A DNA stretch of 64,000 bases from Diplocarpon mali. Lineage: Eukaryota > Ascomycota > Leotiomycetes > Helotiales > Drepanopezizaceae. The stretch lies in contig JAENRP010000153.1 of the NCBI GenBank assembly GCA_024741835.1, forward strand, positions 599 to 64,598, in the 5' to 3' direction. Position numbers and translations under genes: made by a program. Below the pieces are notes generated by a model. That model did not search any database. It was given only the letters and a program-made list of their open reading frames with translations, and was not told the origin of the DNA. This document shows positions 25,455 to 38,227 of the stretch, one piece after another (position 1 is the first letter of the stretch; each line of letters opens with the position of its first letter).

Positions 25455-26171
25455 TCATTGCGTAGAGCGAGCGACCGCGTTCATCCGATCAGCTTGCGAT
25501 TGATATTTATCCGAACTCCCAGCTCTAGGTCTGCCACGGCTGTCCCAAGCTCCTGGAAAGTCTTGTCTCACCAGCTCGGCGCCTCTTACTTCCCATGGCC
25601 GCCAGGTGCGGCTGAGCCAACCTTTGCTCGGAACAAACGGATTGGAGTTTTGTCTCCCAAGTGGATAATTGTCGTAGTTCAAGTCAGCATACAATATCTG
25701 CGGGCCCTGCGAACTTCTGTGGAAATATTCCTGGATGGCCCTAACCCGTCGCAAGGCATAAGACGTGTGGTAGTTTTGTTTGGTGGGGTTCGTCTCCCGA
25801 AGAACACTGTTCTATCGATCTCTCAAAGTTCTAAACGTAGGAGATTTTGTATCGCCGCGAGCACAAATGTCTTCGTCATGCGAGAGAATTATTCCGCAGA
25901 GGATTTCATCGTGCTCTCGGCGCAGGAGGGGCTCGTTTTGCCACTGCAACTCAGTTAGTATTTATTGTCTTCTCCGGGTTTCAAGGATTCAGGATGTTAT
26001 CGAAATATTCAACACTTGCACAAGGAGCCGGAAGGTCGAGTCATCTGTCTTCAGAGAGAGCAGGTGAGGAATAAATATACGCGAGGCCGTGTAGCACGAG
26101 GGAGAAAGGCCATGCTTAGGCTTGAACCTCAGAAGGGATGGATGTCGAAAAATGTTGTATTCTTTTCTCAT
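25455..26171 (-). pseudogene. Unidentified gene relic with one in-frame TAG
   Basis: On the minus strand a frame of about 165 codons (about 25952 to 25455) is open except for one TAG at 25812-25814. It is preceded by a good branch and acceptor (CTAAC then TTGCAG, just upstream of about 25952). A second open block, 26171 to about 26028, begins with ATG and can be spliced to it in phase using a GTGTTG donor (intron about 72 nt), giving FRLLVQ joined to WQNEPLL. The composition (ADLNYDNYPLGRQNSNPF, SRTWRPWEVRGAE) looks like genuine protein, not random frame. I do not recognise the family. It is either a recently inactivated gene or a live gene whose splicing avoids the TAG. Confidence 0.45.
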
Positions 26172-27619
26172 TCAATCTGCAAGATTTTAAGCAAATATTC
26201 TTTATATTTTGTTGGTCTTGTTCCAAGTTGTGAATCTTATGTACGTAAAGGACAAATGCTTTTGCAACAGAAGTAAAGTGGAAAGAAGAGATATAGACTT
26301 TAAAAATATATACAGTACTACTGTTTTTGATCTAAAGCCTTTGAGTCAGATTTGGCTGTTATAAATGATTACCAGTAACGACGGCTGTGAAAAAAAAGGA
26401 CGTCAGTTTCCATTGCAGCGATAAGCTAGTATTAAACTGATAAAACAATCATGCAGAGGTCAAAGAAACGTCTTAGTTACTTGCCAGTTATATACCCCAT
26501 ATTTAAAGACAGAATCTCACTTGTGAACTCTAGGATGGGAAATTTCTGATCTATACACTTTAAAGGCTCCAGAAGCATTGTTTCAGCTTGTAATACCAAT
26601 ATTATTAACTGGTCAGGATATTACACTATTTACCGTTGGGCTCTAAAATCTCAACCGCTCATTTGGTAAACATAATACTTGTACAGTCATTAATAAAACT
26701 CATATAACTAGGTTTTAGCATTCAACAACTAGGATATCACAAGCTATTTGATCACTTCTCCTTTCAAAAACATTTCTTTTAGTTCGAAAATCAAAATATG
26801 GTCTGCAATCCTAAAATGCATCTGAAAATTGTCCTTAGTAATGTTCCAACTGATCACGTGTGACCTACATTTAATGATGGGCTAGGTAAAGAAGCATACG
26901 TATCAGAAGCTTATGATTTTTCTCTATTCTTAAAAATCCAGAATGCAATTAAGATCTTGTTACTTTAGAATAAATATTGTCAGCTATAGCGTTGAAGTAT
27001 TCCCGCATACTTAATTACTCCTTGAAAAATATCGCTCGATATGTTGTAAATTACAAACAATACATATCTGTAATCTGATAATCCTTGGAAGAACTTTTGG
27101 TTTTGTATCGGATTTTGTCTTTACTACTATCGTAAAATAAGGGTTTTCTAGCGCCTGACTTTGATTTAGAACAAGTGTAATAAGTATTTTGATTTTTAGC
27201 TATAGACCCGGTACCCCAGAAATAGGACAGCATTTGGAATCGTTAGAGGTTCTCCTTCATTCTCAGGAATTCAGAATTCAATCAAGACTCTATTTCTCTG
27301 GGATAAACAAATTTCAGCTTCAGCTTTGATGTGTTCCCAAAAACGGACCTGCCCCTATGAAGTTTTCGCTTAGCACCTTGCGTATTTGTTAGAATACAAG
27401 GATTGGCTTATGTAATCGTACTTTGTATATAGCTCCTGCAGCTCTATAGAACTCAGTATCTACACCTTTAGATTCTCTCAGCTTCATTTTGAATCTGTCT
27501 GCCTAGTCGCTTACTTCCTCCAGGAGGGAATGAGGCGAACAGCAAGACGCCGAACTCGACTAACGCGACAGCCTACCGAGAGATGTAGTCAAACTTAAGT
27601 CTGAGAAAATTAATTATAC
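26172..27619. other. AT-rich intergenic region
   Basis: About 1.4 kb, strongly AT-rich, with no open frame longer than about 100 codons and no motif seen. Confidence 0.5.
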
Positions 27620-28449
27620 TTACAGCGTTTCGTGTGAATGCAAAATTAATCGTCCTCATTCCCGCGAATGCTGCAATGATGAGCCTGAATATGATTGTTG
27701 AAAGGACTGAATGTTAGCCTGTCCCATTCTCCGAAACATCTGGACCGAAACTTAGTGGTCGTCAGTCTTGCCATCATCTCGACATGAGTGATTGTGCTCA
27801 AGGCATCCAACCTCGCCGATGAACTACACATCTGGATGATGACTCCATTGGTACTGGATCCAGTACCAGCTGCCAGTGATAGCAAGCTTCCCACAACGTA
27901 AAGTTGCCATTCCTGAGTGACCAAAGTCGAGCAGCCCGTCAGATTGCTGACAGCCAGGGGGCTGTACCGGCTTTAGTGAAGATCGAAATTGAAAATATCG
28001 CTCGTGCTATCAAGGCCGGGTTTTGGCAAGGGCTCTTCATCGTGGTTTCGCAATTCCCCGAGGAAAGCAAACGCTGTCCCAAGAGAAGCACAACCTTGGA
28101 GCTTGCCCAATGCTCCCGCTCGCTCACTAGGCTTTAGGATTTCGGAAACATAAGAATTGAGTGCGAGTAAATACCCGGCTGGCCCGCCGATGATACAGAT
28201 AACCTGGCAGGCTTGTATGGGGAAGATGCCGTTTGCACCACCATGCATCACGCCGATGCTTTGGGTTGCAAGTCGCACAGCTGGCCAGAAGACTGTGTTC
28301 AGCAAGGCGGATCTCACACACAATTTCTTGATGACCCAGCCTATGACAAACAGATCTGCAGCTCCGAACAACGTTGTCGGCGCTCACAGCAGACTGTATG
28401 CGCGGGCCGTAGCAGCTTCGATGCTTCGATTGTTTCATCGGTCTCCATG
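27620..28449 (-). pseudogene. Eroded MFS efflux-type transporter
   Basis: Minus-strand pieces of one transporter lie in different frames. A start-like segment (METDETIEASKLLRP, from 28449) runs straight into a middle segment (28371-28060) with GGPAGYLLALNSYVSEILKPSERAGALGK, the conserved central loop of tetracycline-resistance-like MFS proteins. Then comes a gap, then LYVVGSLLSLAAGTGSSTNG (about 27900-27760), and a frameshift into a last helix (STIIFRLIIAAFAGMRT, near 27650). The N-terminal helices and a central block are missing, so several deletions and frameshifts have accumulated. It cannot encode a functional carrier. The family assignment rests on the loop and C-terminal motifs. Confidence 0.75.
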
Positions 28450-30633
28450 TGAGGGCTCCGGATTTTTTGTGTAATATGCATCACAAGTCATGAGACGGGA
28501 AGCATATAGCAACCTTCAATCGAGTGTAAGCTTTCTAATCATTCACTTAAGTGGTTCGGAAAGCATACGGAACTTGGGTAGCGCCAAAGATAATGATACT
28601 ATAAATCTGCATAGCAAAGCGCGGTACAATTCAGATTTGCCAGAGTTGATTGGCTCTGACGAGTTTACTCGAGGACAGTGGTATTCTAGTCAGATCTCGC
28701 AACGTTTGGGTCTTCCAAAGTAATAGAAAACATATCTAGGCCTGATTCACGAACAAGAGTCTTCTAACGTGATATCACCGGATTTGAACATTCTCTGCAT
28801 CACTGCAAATCTTGATCGACAACCTTCATGAAATAATGGCATCGTCGAAAATCTATAGCATGTTAAATTCCCGATTCAAGAATAGTACTCATCTGGGGTC
28901 CAACAAACGGATGATAACATCTCATCCGGTTTCCTAGGGAGAGTATACCTGATATTTACTTCAAGAACTCGGGCCGCCAATAGGCTATTTTCATCTGAAA
29001 ATCTCCCATCCTCGAGTTTCTGACTTCGAAATTCAACCATAATGCTGAAAGTTGTTTCCTTTCGAGTTTGTGAACTGCTTCCAGAGGTGTCGGGTAGGCA
29101 AGAGAGTAATTTAAGCTTCTCCAGTCGAGCTGATAATGAATCCAATGGTAAAGGGCTCATGTCTTCCATGGCAGAGCATATGATGTCTCGTTTTACGAAA
29201 CCTAACGGTGCACTTCTTGTTACGGTTTCGCTTACGGCTTGTGCGTGTTACTTTAATCTGATTCTAATATCTTGTATATAATGCGTTTGTCCCAATCACA
29301 AATAGGGTGATTTTGCTGTATAGTGATTCCTACCACCCTTAGTATACTTTGCTCTTCCTCCGCGATAATAACATGTATCGCCCTAATGTCTCGTCCTTGA
29401 TGCGATTATGCAAGATTCGTCAATTAGACCAGTTGACTGAAATACAAAAGTCTCATGTGTGGTCAGCTATTATCGGAGCAGCGACTTCTTGACATGTAAG
29501 TGTACCGTGATTCCGTCTGTCCAGGTGATTATCGCTGAACTTAACGTTAATTTAATACATTAGAGCCAGAGACCCCCTTCCACATCATACTGCGATGTAT
29601 GATATGAAAGTATCTAACCTCCTCGTTCTCAATCCAGGACTCTTCCAGTGCGCCGAGATTTTGTTCCCCTTTAATATTCTATATTAGTTCTAAACTATAT
29701 AGCAAAAGCGAAAAACTTACTAGTCGGATTTATATATGAGAAACTAGCCTGAAAACTCCTTTTATCTTTACTATTTAACCTACTATACCTATGATTCCTA
29801 CTTCCTTAGATAAGACTAGGGCAGCTCAATAGCGAAGGAAGTCTTGGTCGTTGGACAACACCGCCGGACCTCTTGCAAGCGTACTGAGTACCTCGAGAAT
29901 CAATGCCAAGTACGAGAAACGATACCACTTCCTTCCATACCCGCGTTTTTCGGCTTAAATCCAACTACCTTCGATCAATAGACAGGATTCTATGTCTCAT
30001 TCGATGGATGTCGCATGTGCTGATCACTTAGGAATGGGTTCCTTGGAGAAGGGTATATGTCTCGCTTAAAGCCCCCGAGGCTGTGACAGGCTCCGACGGT
30101 GTCACGTTGAGTTCTTCACAATCATGAAGCTATGGCAATGTACGTGACGTGGGTATCTGGTCGCTTGAACGAGGCGTTCCGCGCCGTAGGCGGTAATACA
30201 CAGGGAGGGGCCGGTGTGCTATATATTCTGCCTGAAGAACTCTTCATTGAGCTTGGTTGGAAAGAAGGCTTCATGAAGTCTTTTCCATAACAGCTTGAAG
30301 TCGAGTTAATGGCGTAAATTTGATAAGCAGCTGTAATTCAGGAAGCCTAGCCGTGCGCGGAAAATGAAATTGGTATCAGAATCGTAATCTGGACCACTCA
30401 AGGCTATTCCTGGGCAACGTGCCGTAGTAGGTGTGAGCCACAAGGTATCTATAGCAACTGGAAGGGGAGACGACCGTATTCTCGTGAAGTTTGACGTTTG
30501 CGTCTCAGTAATTCGTGGGCACAAGGCGGATCTGTCGTCCATGACTTGGTAGCAAGTCCTCGCCATGTAACGACTCTGAACTTCTGTGCCATTCCATGAT
30601 GCTGCATCAATCCGACGCCGATTTTCAATCCGA
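28450..30633. other. Gene-poor intergenic region
   Basis: About 2.2 kb between the MFS pseudogene and PSF2. Short frames at 28490-28723 (+) and 28876-29169 (-) show nothing recognisable. The part at 29680-29820 is extremely AT-rich and resembles RIP-worn repeat DNA. Confidence 0.5.
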
Positions 30634-31447
30634 TCACACGAAACCCATATCCTCATCCTCACTCCCCTCCCCATCTCTCCCTAGCTCATCCCTTTCTCGT
30701 CTGGAGGCCTCCCTACTAGCGCCAAGCCTCCTCAGCCCATCCATAACACCCACAATAAATCTCCTGCCCTCCGCAACCTCCATAGCTCCCACGCCCCTCA
30801 GACTACTGACACCACCTCCTTCCAGCACCTTGATACTGGCCCTCATCTTCGCCATCCGCACTTCCCGCAGATCACGCAGTAACGTGCGAACACGACCAGG
30901 ATCAGGTATATCATCTGAGCATGCTTCCAGCAATATGTGCCCGAGCTCAAGCCAATGGTACGGGAGATAATCTGGAGGCGAGTCGGCCGTTGAGGAGGGT
31001 AGGAATGGCGGCGAGGTGCTATCTGCTGGGGCTGGCCGGGAGGATATAGGGAGTGGGTGCGGAGGAGGGGGAGAGAAGGCTTCTGGAGAGGTTTCGGTCT
31101 CATATTTGAGGATTCGGTCTAGCGAAGCGGGGAGAAGCCATGGAGGGGGGAGGATATTCGCACGTCTCTGGCGCTTGAGGAGAAGGGCGAGCCAAAGAGG
31201 AATGGAGGCGCGGTGTGGAGGACGCAAATGTGGTGTTGGACCCTGGAGCCGTTAGTCAAAATTCTGAAGAGCCGCACAAGCTTTCGTATTGAGATGCGTA
31301 GATATGGAGGGGTTGGCGGGGTAGCAAACTTACACCAAGGAGACTTATGACTTCCAGCCGTTGGCGAGGTATCACTGTTATCAATTCCATTTCACAGAGG
31401 AACGCCACCTCCATTGGAGTCAGGCCTGGATGTAGTGGCAGTGCCAT
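30634..31447 (-). CDS. psf2: GINS complex subunit Psf2
   Basis: Two exons, 31447-31334 and 31242-30634, joined by a 91-nt intron (GTAAGT donor, CTAAC branch, CAG acceptor), give 240 residues. Psf2 is one of four GINS subunits that, with Cdc45 and Mcm2-7, form the replicative CMG helicase in the nucleus. The first exon holds the family N-terminus ([21 protein letters not shown]), the second continues with the conserved [30 protein letters not shown] and the [24 protein letters not shown] helix. The C-terminus is acidic ([11 protein letters not shown]). It is longer than metazoan Psf2 (about 185), through a Pro/Ser-rich insert near residues 90-115, usual for filamentous fungi. It appears intact. 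Confidence 0.95.
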
Positions 31448-32766
31448 GGTAGGATGTCAGATGTAGTATTCGGTATCCCAGCTGGTTGGACGCGGTTTGG
31501 GAAGACGCGTTACAATCAGGTGCCTGAGTTGAGCCTACTTTTCCAGGCTTGCAGTTCACGACCCCATCCCCCACCGTATCCATCCGCAATGGTATGGCCA
31601 CTCGAGCCAACAATACATCTCCCCGCTCTCAATCGCTCTCAAGCGTAGCGCGACGGTGTATGCTTATCGTATGATGCTCAAGCACTTATCAATATCCTGT
31701 TGGATACTCTGAAGATGGCTCGACGCCTTTTGACGCCAGGAAGCTGGAGAATCTTTGATAGTAACGCGAGGTAACAGGGCACACGACAGGTCAACGGACC
31801 GGATGAGGAGTATATCCAAGCAGATCTCGCGATATATCCCCCAATTCCTTCGTACGCTTCCGAGTAGCGAAGTGAGGAGTTAAGCCGCTACATACAGCGG
31901 TAAGAATCCGGACAAAAAAGCACGACAGCTTGAATAGCCTCATGCCGGGGAACCTGACCTTTTCGTCGCTCTGTTCTCTTTTATTCTGTCTTATTTTTCT
32001 ATTTCGACCTCATCTCCACACTGGAAACGACTAGGAACATGGTATTCTCGGTTACCTGCTGCAGCTCCGTCAACCTGGCCCTACATTCTGGATCATCTGG
32101 CATAGGCCAAAGGAGCGAGAAAGTCTTGGTACCTGTGATGTGATCCGCTCAGCTATTGGTATGAGATTATGGAGCGTGCTGGGAAGTCTTTGATGCTGTG
32201 TTGACATTCTAGGCACAACATAACAGGAATGTTGCAGCGTTTGTTGGAATAGTCTTCCAGGAACCGAGCAGAACGGTGAGTGTACGGTGGAGCCAGCACA
32301 CGTCTGGACTACAGTAAAAAGGATCCCTCAGTGAGAGCTGGCCAGATGGAATCTTGGGTGTACTGGAAGAGATTCGCTGAAAGATGTACCACCTTAACCT
32401 GCATTGCAGAAAATGTTTCAACAAGGAACGATCTGTTTGCCATGATCTGCTATAATCACCAGCTTGCCGGAGACCGGCATTTCTTTCCCCAGAGGCGTGG
32501 TTGTACAGGATACTGCTGTCATCAGCGGGCGCCCTTTTCCTGTGATCACAATGACAGAGCTGTCATGCTCCTCTCTGCTTTGGAGGCTTGTGCCTCGAGT
32601 CACAGCACTATCTCCGCATCTGTCATATTCTCGATCAAGCGAAGAGACATACAAAATCTCTGCGCTTACGAGCAGCCCTCCACAAAGACTCGCAACCGGG
32701 ACGATTCCTCCAACTCCCACAGGTCTTCCAAACCCAGAAAAAGGCTCACCAGGCGATTTACCTGCA
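31448..32766. promoter_or_regulatory. Region between psf2 and the MFS gene
   Basis: About 1.3 kb serving two divergent genes. Two CTTATC motifs (GATAAG on the other strand), at 31663-31668 and 31685-31690, are possible GATA-factor sites; they are about 220 bp from psf2 and over 1 kb from the transporter. An open frame extends upstream of the chosen MFS start to 32464, with an alternative ATG at 32551. No other gene is evident. Confidence 0.4.
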
Positions 32767-34556
32767 ATGGACTCTGTCTCCGCTATGAAACCTCCCCCGA
32801 GAGATCTCAATCTAAGCAGTGCTGCTGCCACAGAGAAGGCCACAGAGAACAATCCAACTGGCCACACTGCTAACCCTTTCAACAAAGCTGACACCAAGAA
32901 GCTTCTTCGGAAGCTAGATCTCCATCTCATACCATTTCTTGCCCTCATCTATCTGTGAGTCTCTACACCTTGTTCGACTTGCTCAAACTCATATTTTTCC
33001 AGTCTCTGCTTCTTGGACCGGACCAATGTAGGAAATGCACGCCTCGTCAGCCTTGAGAAGGACTTGAAGATGAAGGGGCTGGATTATAACATCGCCTTGT
33101 CGCTCCTCTTTCCTTTCTATGTCCTCGCCGAGATCCCCAGCAATTTGATGCTGAAACGCTTCCGACCCAGCATCTGGTTTACGGTCATCGTGGTTTCCTG
33201 GGGCCTGGTTATGACATGCATGGGCTTGGTGCACAATTTCAGCGGCCTTCTTGCCTGTCGAGCCTTCCTGGGCCTTGCTGAAGTATGCTATGGGACAATA
33301 TCTTCCTGATTCCTGAAAAATTCTTGTGCCTTTTTCGTGATGTCTCTCCAGACAAGCTAGGCGGCCGCTGACATTCTTACTACCTTCAGGGTGGCCTGTT
33401 TCCAGGTATCAGCTATTTCATCACTATGTGGTATCGCCGAGATGAATGTGGCCTCCGGATAGCATTGTTCTTCTCTGCTGCCACTGCCGCGGGCGCGTTC
33501 GGCGGACTGCTTGCTCGAGGCATTTCGGAAATGGCTGGCGTTGGAGGGAAACCGGGATGGGCTTGGATCTTCATTCTTGAAGGGCTTTTGACGTTATTCG
33601 TCGGCGCCTTCTCATACTGGGCCATTAATGACTACCCCGCCACGTAAGTAAATGGCCAGCTCTGGTGCGTAGCGCTAAATTGAAACAGCGCAAAATTCCT
33701 CAGTGTCCCTGAGCGAGCCGAAGTTGAACGACGCCTGTCTGCCGATAGCGGTCTGTCCCAGGAGTTTCATCTGAAATATTTAATACAGGCATTCCAGGAT
33801 TGGAAAATCTGGGTCAATATGTTTATCACAATTGGAATTTTCACGCCATTATATTCATTTGCCCTGTTTCTTCCGACGATCTTGAAAAATCTGGGTTTCT
33901 CAAATAACAAGGCACAACTAATGACAGTGCCGCCATATGTCGTTGCATGCATCTGCACCATTCTCGGAAACTACGCAGCGGATAAAGCAGGACAGCGAGG
34001 GGTCTTCTTGCTAGGATTCCAGTCATTGGCAATTATAGGTCTGCTTATGCTTATTACGAGTGATATGCCGCACGTACAATATGCTGGTACTTTCTTGGCT
34101 GCCTCCGGTACATTCTACCCAAGCTTCGGTAGGAAATGACTGATTATTAATTCAGGAATCTACACACTTGTTCCTTTGATCACTGCTTGGAACAGTAACA
34201 ATATTGGTGGCAGCATGAAGCGAGGTGTAGGTATCGCAATGCAAGTAGGATTCGGGAACCTTGGCGGCGTTATTTCAGGTTTCGTATATCTTTCCAGGGA
34301 CGGACCAAGGTGAGTTGTCTTTTGGTTACTGCAAATAGCAGGCTTATTGTCTTATACTAGGTTCATCAAAGGCCACTCGATCCTGATCGCTTTCACATCG
34401 ATGTCGTTCGTCCTGACATACGTCATGACTATGTATTACCGTCGCGAGAACGCACGACGTGAAAAAATCTTTGCCGAGATTTCACATACAGATGAGCAGA
34501 GATTTGATGAACGCGAGAAGGGCGATGATGCTACATTCTATAGATATACCGTCTGA
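32767..34556 (+). CDS. MFS transporter, allantoate permease (DAL5/ACS) family
   Basis: Six exons (32767-32954, 33003-33282, 33390-33643, 33689-34107, 34156-34309, 34361-34556) give 496 residues; introns are 48, 107, 45, 48 and 51 nt. The anion:cation symporter signature is visible: KLDLHLIPFLALIYLLCFLDRTN (D68-R69-T70-N71) in helix 1, EIPSNLMLKRFRPSIW in the helix 2-3 loop, RAFLGLAEGGLFPGISYF at the exon 2/3 junction and WIFILEGLLTL before the central loop. GGSMKRGVGIAMQVGFGNLGG marks helix 10-11. Members of this family in fungi carry allantoate, nicotinate, vitamins or other organic anions; substrate cannot be predicted here. The start at 32767 gives the family's usual short N-tail; an in-frame ATG at 32551 would add 72 residues. 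The gene looks intact. Confidence 0.9.
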
Positions 34557-36578
34557 GCAGTAAGCTCGACTGCTCTCCGCATCTTCGTATTGACTTTTCA
34601 GATCACGTGCAGTTGTGTTGGCCTCATAGCTTGATATCGCACTGATGTGTGTGGGTATTCATCAGGATCACAAATTTTTATATAGCGGAATCAGAAAACA
34701 CCGACGGAGTTGTATTTTCAATCACTTGCTGCTTATATCTTGACCCGCTTGTACCTGGATGCGACCTGCTTCCAGCAAACTGTGAAGAGCGTATGAAGCG
34801 ATTATTATAAAATAGGCTAATCTATGATACACATGCGCTGATTGTATTGTACCTTCTAACCCTTGACCAGAAGCCCATAGCCTTCAAACTTCGCGTTCAA
34901 GTCACGTGAGATACCCACACATATAGGCTCGATTGGCGCTACCTTTCTTAGGTTGCTCTATAAATTCAACGAGTCGAACTCCCGCCATCCAAACCCTGAA
35001 TCTGTCATCCCAAAACCCTTTACTTCCAGTTTTCAAAACGCATCGCTCTTCCGGGATCATACGTAGATTTCTCAGCCTCTTATATCCCGTTCTAAGACTC
35101 GATATCTCTCCCCCCACCCTTACCTTTAATATCCTCAGGGATGCTGACTACAACTTCGTATCTTGTCCTACCCGTTTTCGGGCTCCGAAGTGTCGTCGGG
35201 CTCGTCGATCACAAAGAGATGTGGGGCTCGAACTTCTTTGACGTTGTCTGATCAGGGAATTCTGTTCGGTCTTTTTTCTCCAGGTGATGATATGGATCCC
35301 CTACCGTAATCTGGGGGTTTCAAACTTGATTCTGAGAAAAAATTGTACTCACTCTTCAGGTTTGTTGTCCTCAAAGTCAGTAATCGTTCACAGCGACAGA
35401 AGCACAGCGTATGTTCATCGTTGGGACAGGGTGAATCCATCCGCCTCCGGATTGGGCATTCGATCATTCGGTCATTGGCGAGACTTCAGCGGCAAACTTT
35501 GTACTCCGATTGAACCTGGATTTTTGAAGTCTTTCCAGACATTGGTTCGGAAATCAGCAGTTGCCCACCTAGCCTTCACGACCCAGCGTCCCAGGATCCA
35601 TGTCGCTCTACATGAGGACAATAACTCTTGATCGCCCTAATGTTGGCTTTCTCTGAAGCGAGAAGAGTGCTCTCGTGGACGACGTCATGTCGATGAATAG
35701 CTGGGCTACACTGCACGACCGTGCCAGACTCAACTCACGACTCAAGACTGACCTGATTAAGGCACCCACGAAACTCCAATGCGTATTCTGTTGGCACTGT
35801 CAACAAGGCTTCCAACTTTATATGCACACCCTCCGAAATCAAAACTTCCATAATGACTCGCTGGCCTCTAATTCAACTGATTTTATTCAAATTCCCAGTT
35901 TTCCTAACGTTGAGACTGGCTTCTTTGTGGTATCAATCGCAGCTGCTGTATTGCCCCTGGTATTTGGTTTTAGATAGCGGCGGCATCGATATTGTGCTTT
36001 TATATTTCTGCACATGTACGCTCTTGCTAGGTGCCGATCCTGTTATTGTTATTTGAAACTTCATTGTCGGAGTTGACTTTATCACTTCATGGCTTTATTT
36101 TCGTACGCAAAGTTCCAAATAGCCTAAAAGGTCGAGCTTTTTGATTTTCTGGTTCTCCTGACCACCCGTGGCTCGCGAAACACAGTTGCCCAGCATTGCT
36201 TTGAGGAGGTCTCATCATGGTCGTCCCACGCATGAGCTGGAAAGAAAGCCATTTGAATCCGCCACACTATCTCTGCCTCAACAGAACATCCACCGCGATT
36301 TTAGGCTGCTGTTGCGTTGCCTTCCATTCTGTTCCATGCCCCGAGTCTTTTGTGTAGCCGGTTTCAGGCTGCAATATTGAATAATAAAAAGCTTCACGCC
36401 CAGCTGTTTCAAGCCTTCTTCCTTTTTCACCATTATTTTGACTTGGTGAAATACTTGAGATTTGTTCCGCCATTGAATGCTTTTTCAACACAACAGACGT
36501 GGCTTCAATACTTATCGTTACTGCTCACCATATTCACCAAGCCCCATCGATGACCTGAGAAATTTGACTTCTTACATC
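34557..36578. other. Intergenic region
   Basis: About 2 kb with short frames on both strands (for example 34933-35241 and 35284-35631, +). No family resemblance, and no convincing join of these frames. Just before the next gene the sequence is pyrimidine-rich (36400-36540). Confidence 0.45.
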
Positions 36579-38227
36579 ATGGTGGGTAACTCACACAGCA
36601 TCTCCCCCGCAGACATCCCGGGGAAAATCTGCGAAGACTGTGAGAGGATATACCGAAAGAACAAGCGCACAGATCTTGCAAGGTATTGTCAGCAGCGTAC
36701 GTCATCTTGTTCTCGAGCTGTCCAAGTTCTTCTGGAGAAGTACTAACTCAACCCAGATCTTTGTCCAGTTCTCAAAGACGGAATTCCATGCCATATCCGC
36801 AAAAGTAAGCATCAGCCAAGATGCGAGAGGCGTGTGTGCTGATACCCGAGACGCCAGCAATACACTGCTGACGACATTTCAGATCCGCTTCCCCTATCAC
36901 CGCCAATAAAATGTAATGCCGATGGGTGCCAACAAATTCTGCTAGAGAAATCTCTACACTGTCATGTGCATTCATGCACCTTCAACAGATGCCCAAACTA
37001 TGCTCAACCTGGCCAAGGAATCGATTACTGCGATGATCACAAATGCCCTGATATAGCTTGTCGATCTGTCAAAAAACGCTACGAGCTTGGGGAAACTCTG
37101 AAATGGGCGGTGTTTTGTCGAGACCGTATGCTTTTCCAATAGTCTGTTGTCGATCCAATCTTTACTAAATATTTTCAGATGAGTGTCAGACTCCGAGTTG
37201 TGAAGCCAAAAAATTGCAAGGCAAAAACCATTGCCAGTCTCGTATGTTTCATGGTTCAACTTCATCTTAGATCTCATGAGCTGAAAAGTAGCTTAGACTG
37301 CTGCAACATGAAGAGCTGCACCAGCGCTCTTTTTCCACGTCTCCCCATACGCTTCTGTCTCGCTCGTAAGTCTATTATATAACTATCAACTACGAAAGCT
37401 AATGACAGGTAGACTACGAAAAACTGGTGGCACAACGAGCCGCGTCTCAACGCGAGGCAGAATTACACGCTGAGCAGCAAGCGCGAGAGCTGAGAGAAGC
37501 CAAAAAGCGCGAGCAGCAGCAGAAGGAAGACGAGAAGCTGGCTCGGCAACTCGAGAATGAAGAGAAAGAAGAGCGGTATCTATGGTACCAGCAAGAAGCT
37601 CTCGTAAGAGCTCAAGAAATCGAAAAAGCTCGACTTGAAGGGGAAATTAGGGAGAGATGGCAGGCTGAGAGAGCGGAGAGGGCCCGACTTGAAGCTGAAG
37701 TTGAGTGTAAAGCGCCGGTTGAAAGGGCAGATCATGGAAGTGAGAGGCATCGGAGAAAATCAACTAGAAATAGCTGTGAGAGCTTTCACAGCGGAGCCGA
37801 GACCGGAGCCAGCATGGGAGAGAGATTTGAGACTTCGCTTGGTTCGCATTACTCCGAGAATTCTAAGGAAGAGAAGATGAGATATCAGGGCTCTCCTCAC
37901 GGAAGCGAATCATATTGCGAAGTTCACCAGGTGTCTATGCCAAGGCCGAAGGGCGGGGAACAGCCACGGATGGGAAACTATGTGCATATCCACCATGATG
38001 ATGAGGCATTTCAGAGCGCTGGCCCCTATTACATGAGGTCTGGAACAGAGAGAGGCGCTGAGCATGTATGCGTGGCCAGAGATCGGTATCGCAGAAGAGG
38101 GAAACAATATTCCAAGCCTAACGGCACGGCGTATTTCTATAGTCATCAGAGCGAGGCGCAAGAAACTGTTGCAAGGTCTGGCAAGACAGCGGTTGAGGAG
38201 AAGCAGAATTCTAGGGATGGGTGGTGA
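36579..38227 (+). CDS. Cys/His-rich modular protein with C-terminal coiled coil
   Basis: Six exons (36579-36696, 36757-36804, 36883-37125, 37179-37241, 37297-37365, 37413-38227; introns 60, 78, 53, 55, 47 nt) give 451 residues. The first 180 residues hold a series of putative zinc-binding pieces: CEDC (18-21), YC..HLC, CNADGC...CHVHSC, CPNY...YCDDHKCPDIAC, HECQTPSC and HCCNMKSC. The rest starts with a Gln/Glu/Arg-rich helix of about 110 residues (EQQARELREAKKREQQQKED) that should form a coiled coil, then a Ser/Gly/His-rich tail ending EKQNSRDGW. All five introns are phase 1 and four fall just inside a histidine codon (C|AT or C|AC) that opens the next module. I know no characterised homologue; a nucleic-acid or protein-binding scaffold is only a guess. 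Confidence 0.8.

Noticed and set aside
28127..28474. Frames of 77-105 codons opposite to or out of frame with the MFS pseudogene
   Set aside because: They are shadows of the transporter relic in other frames.
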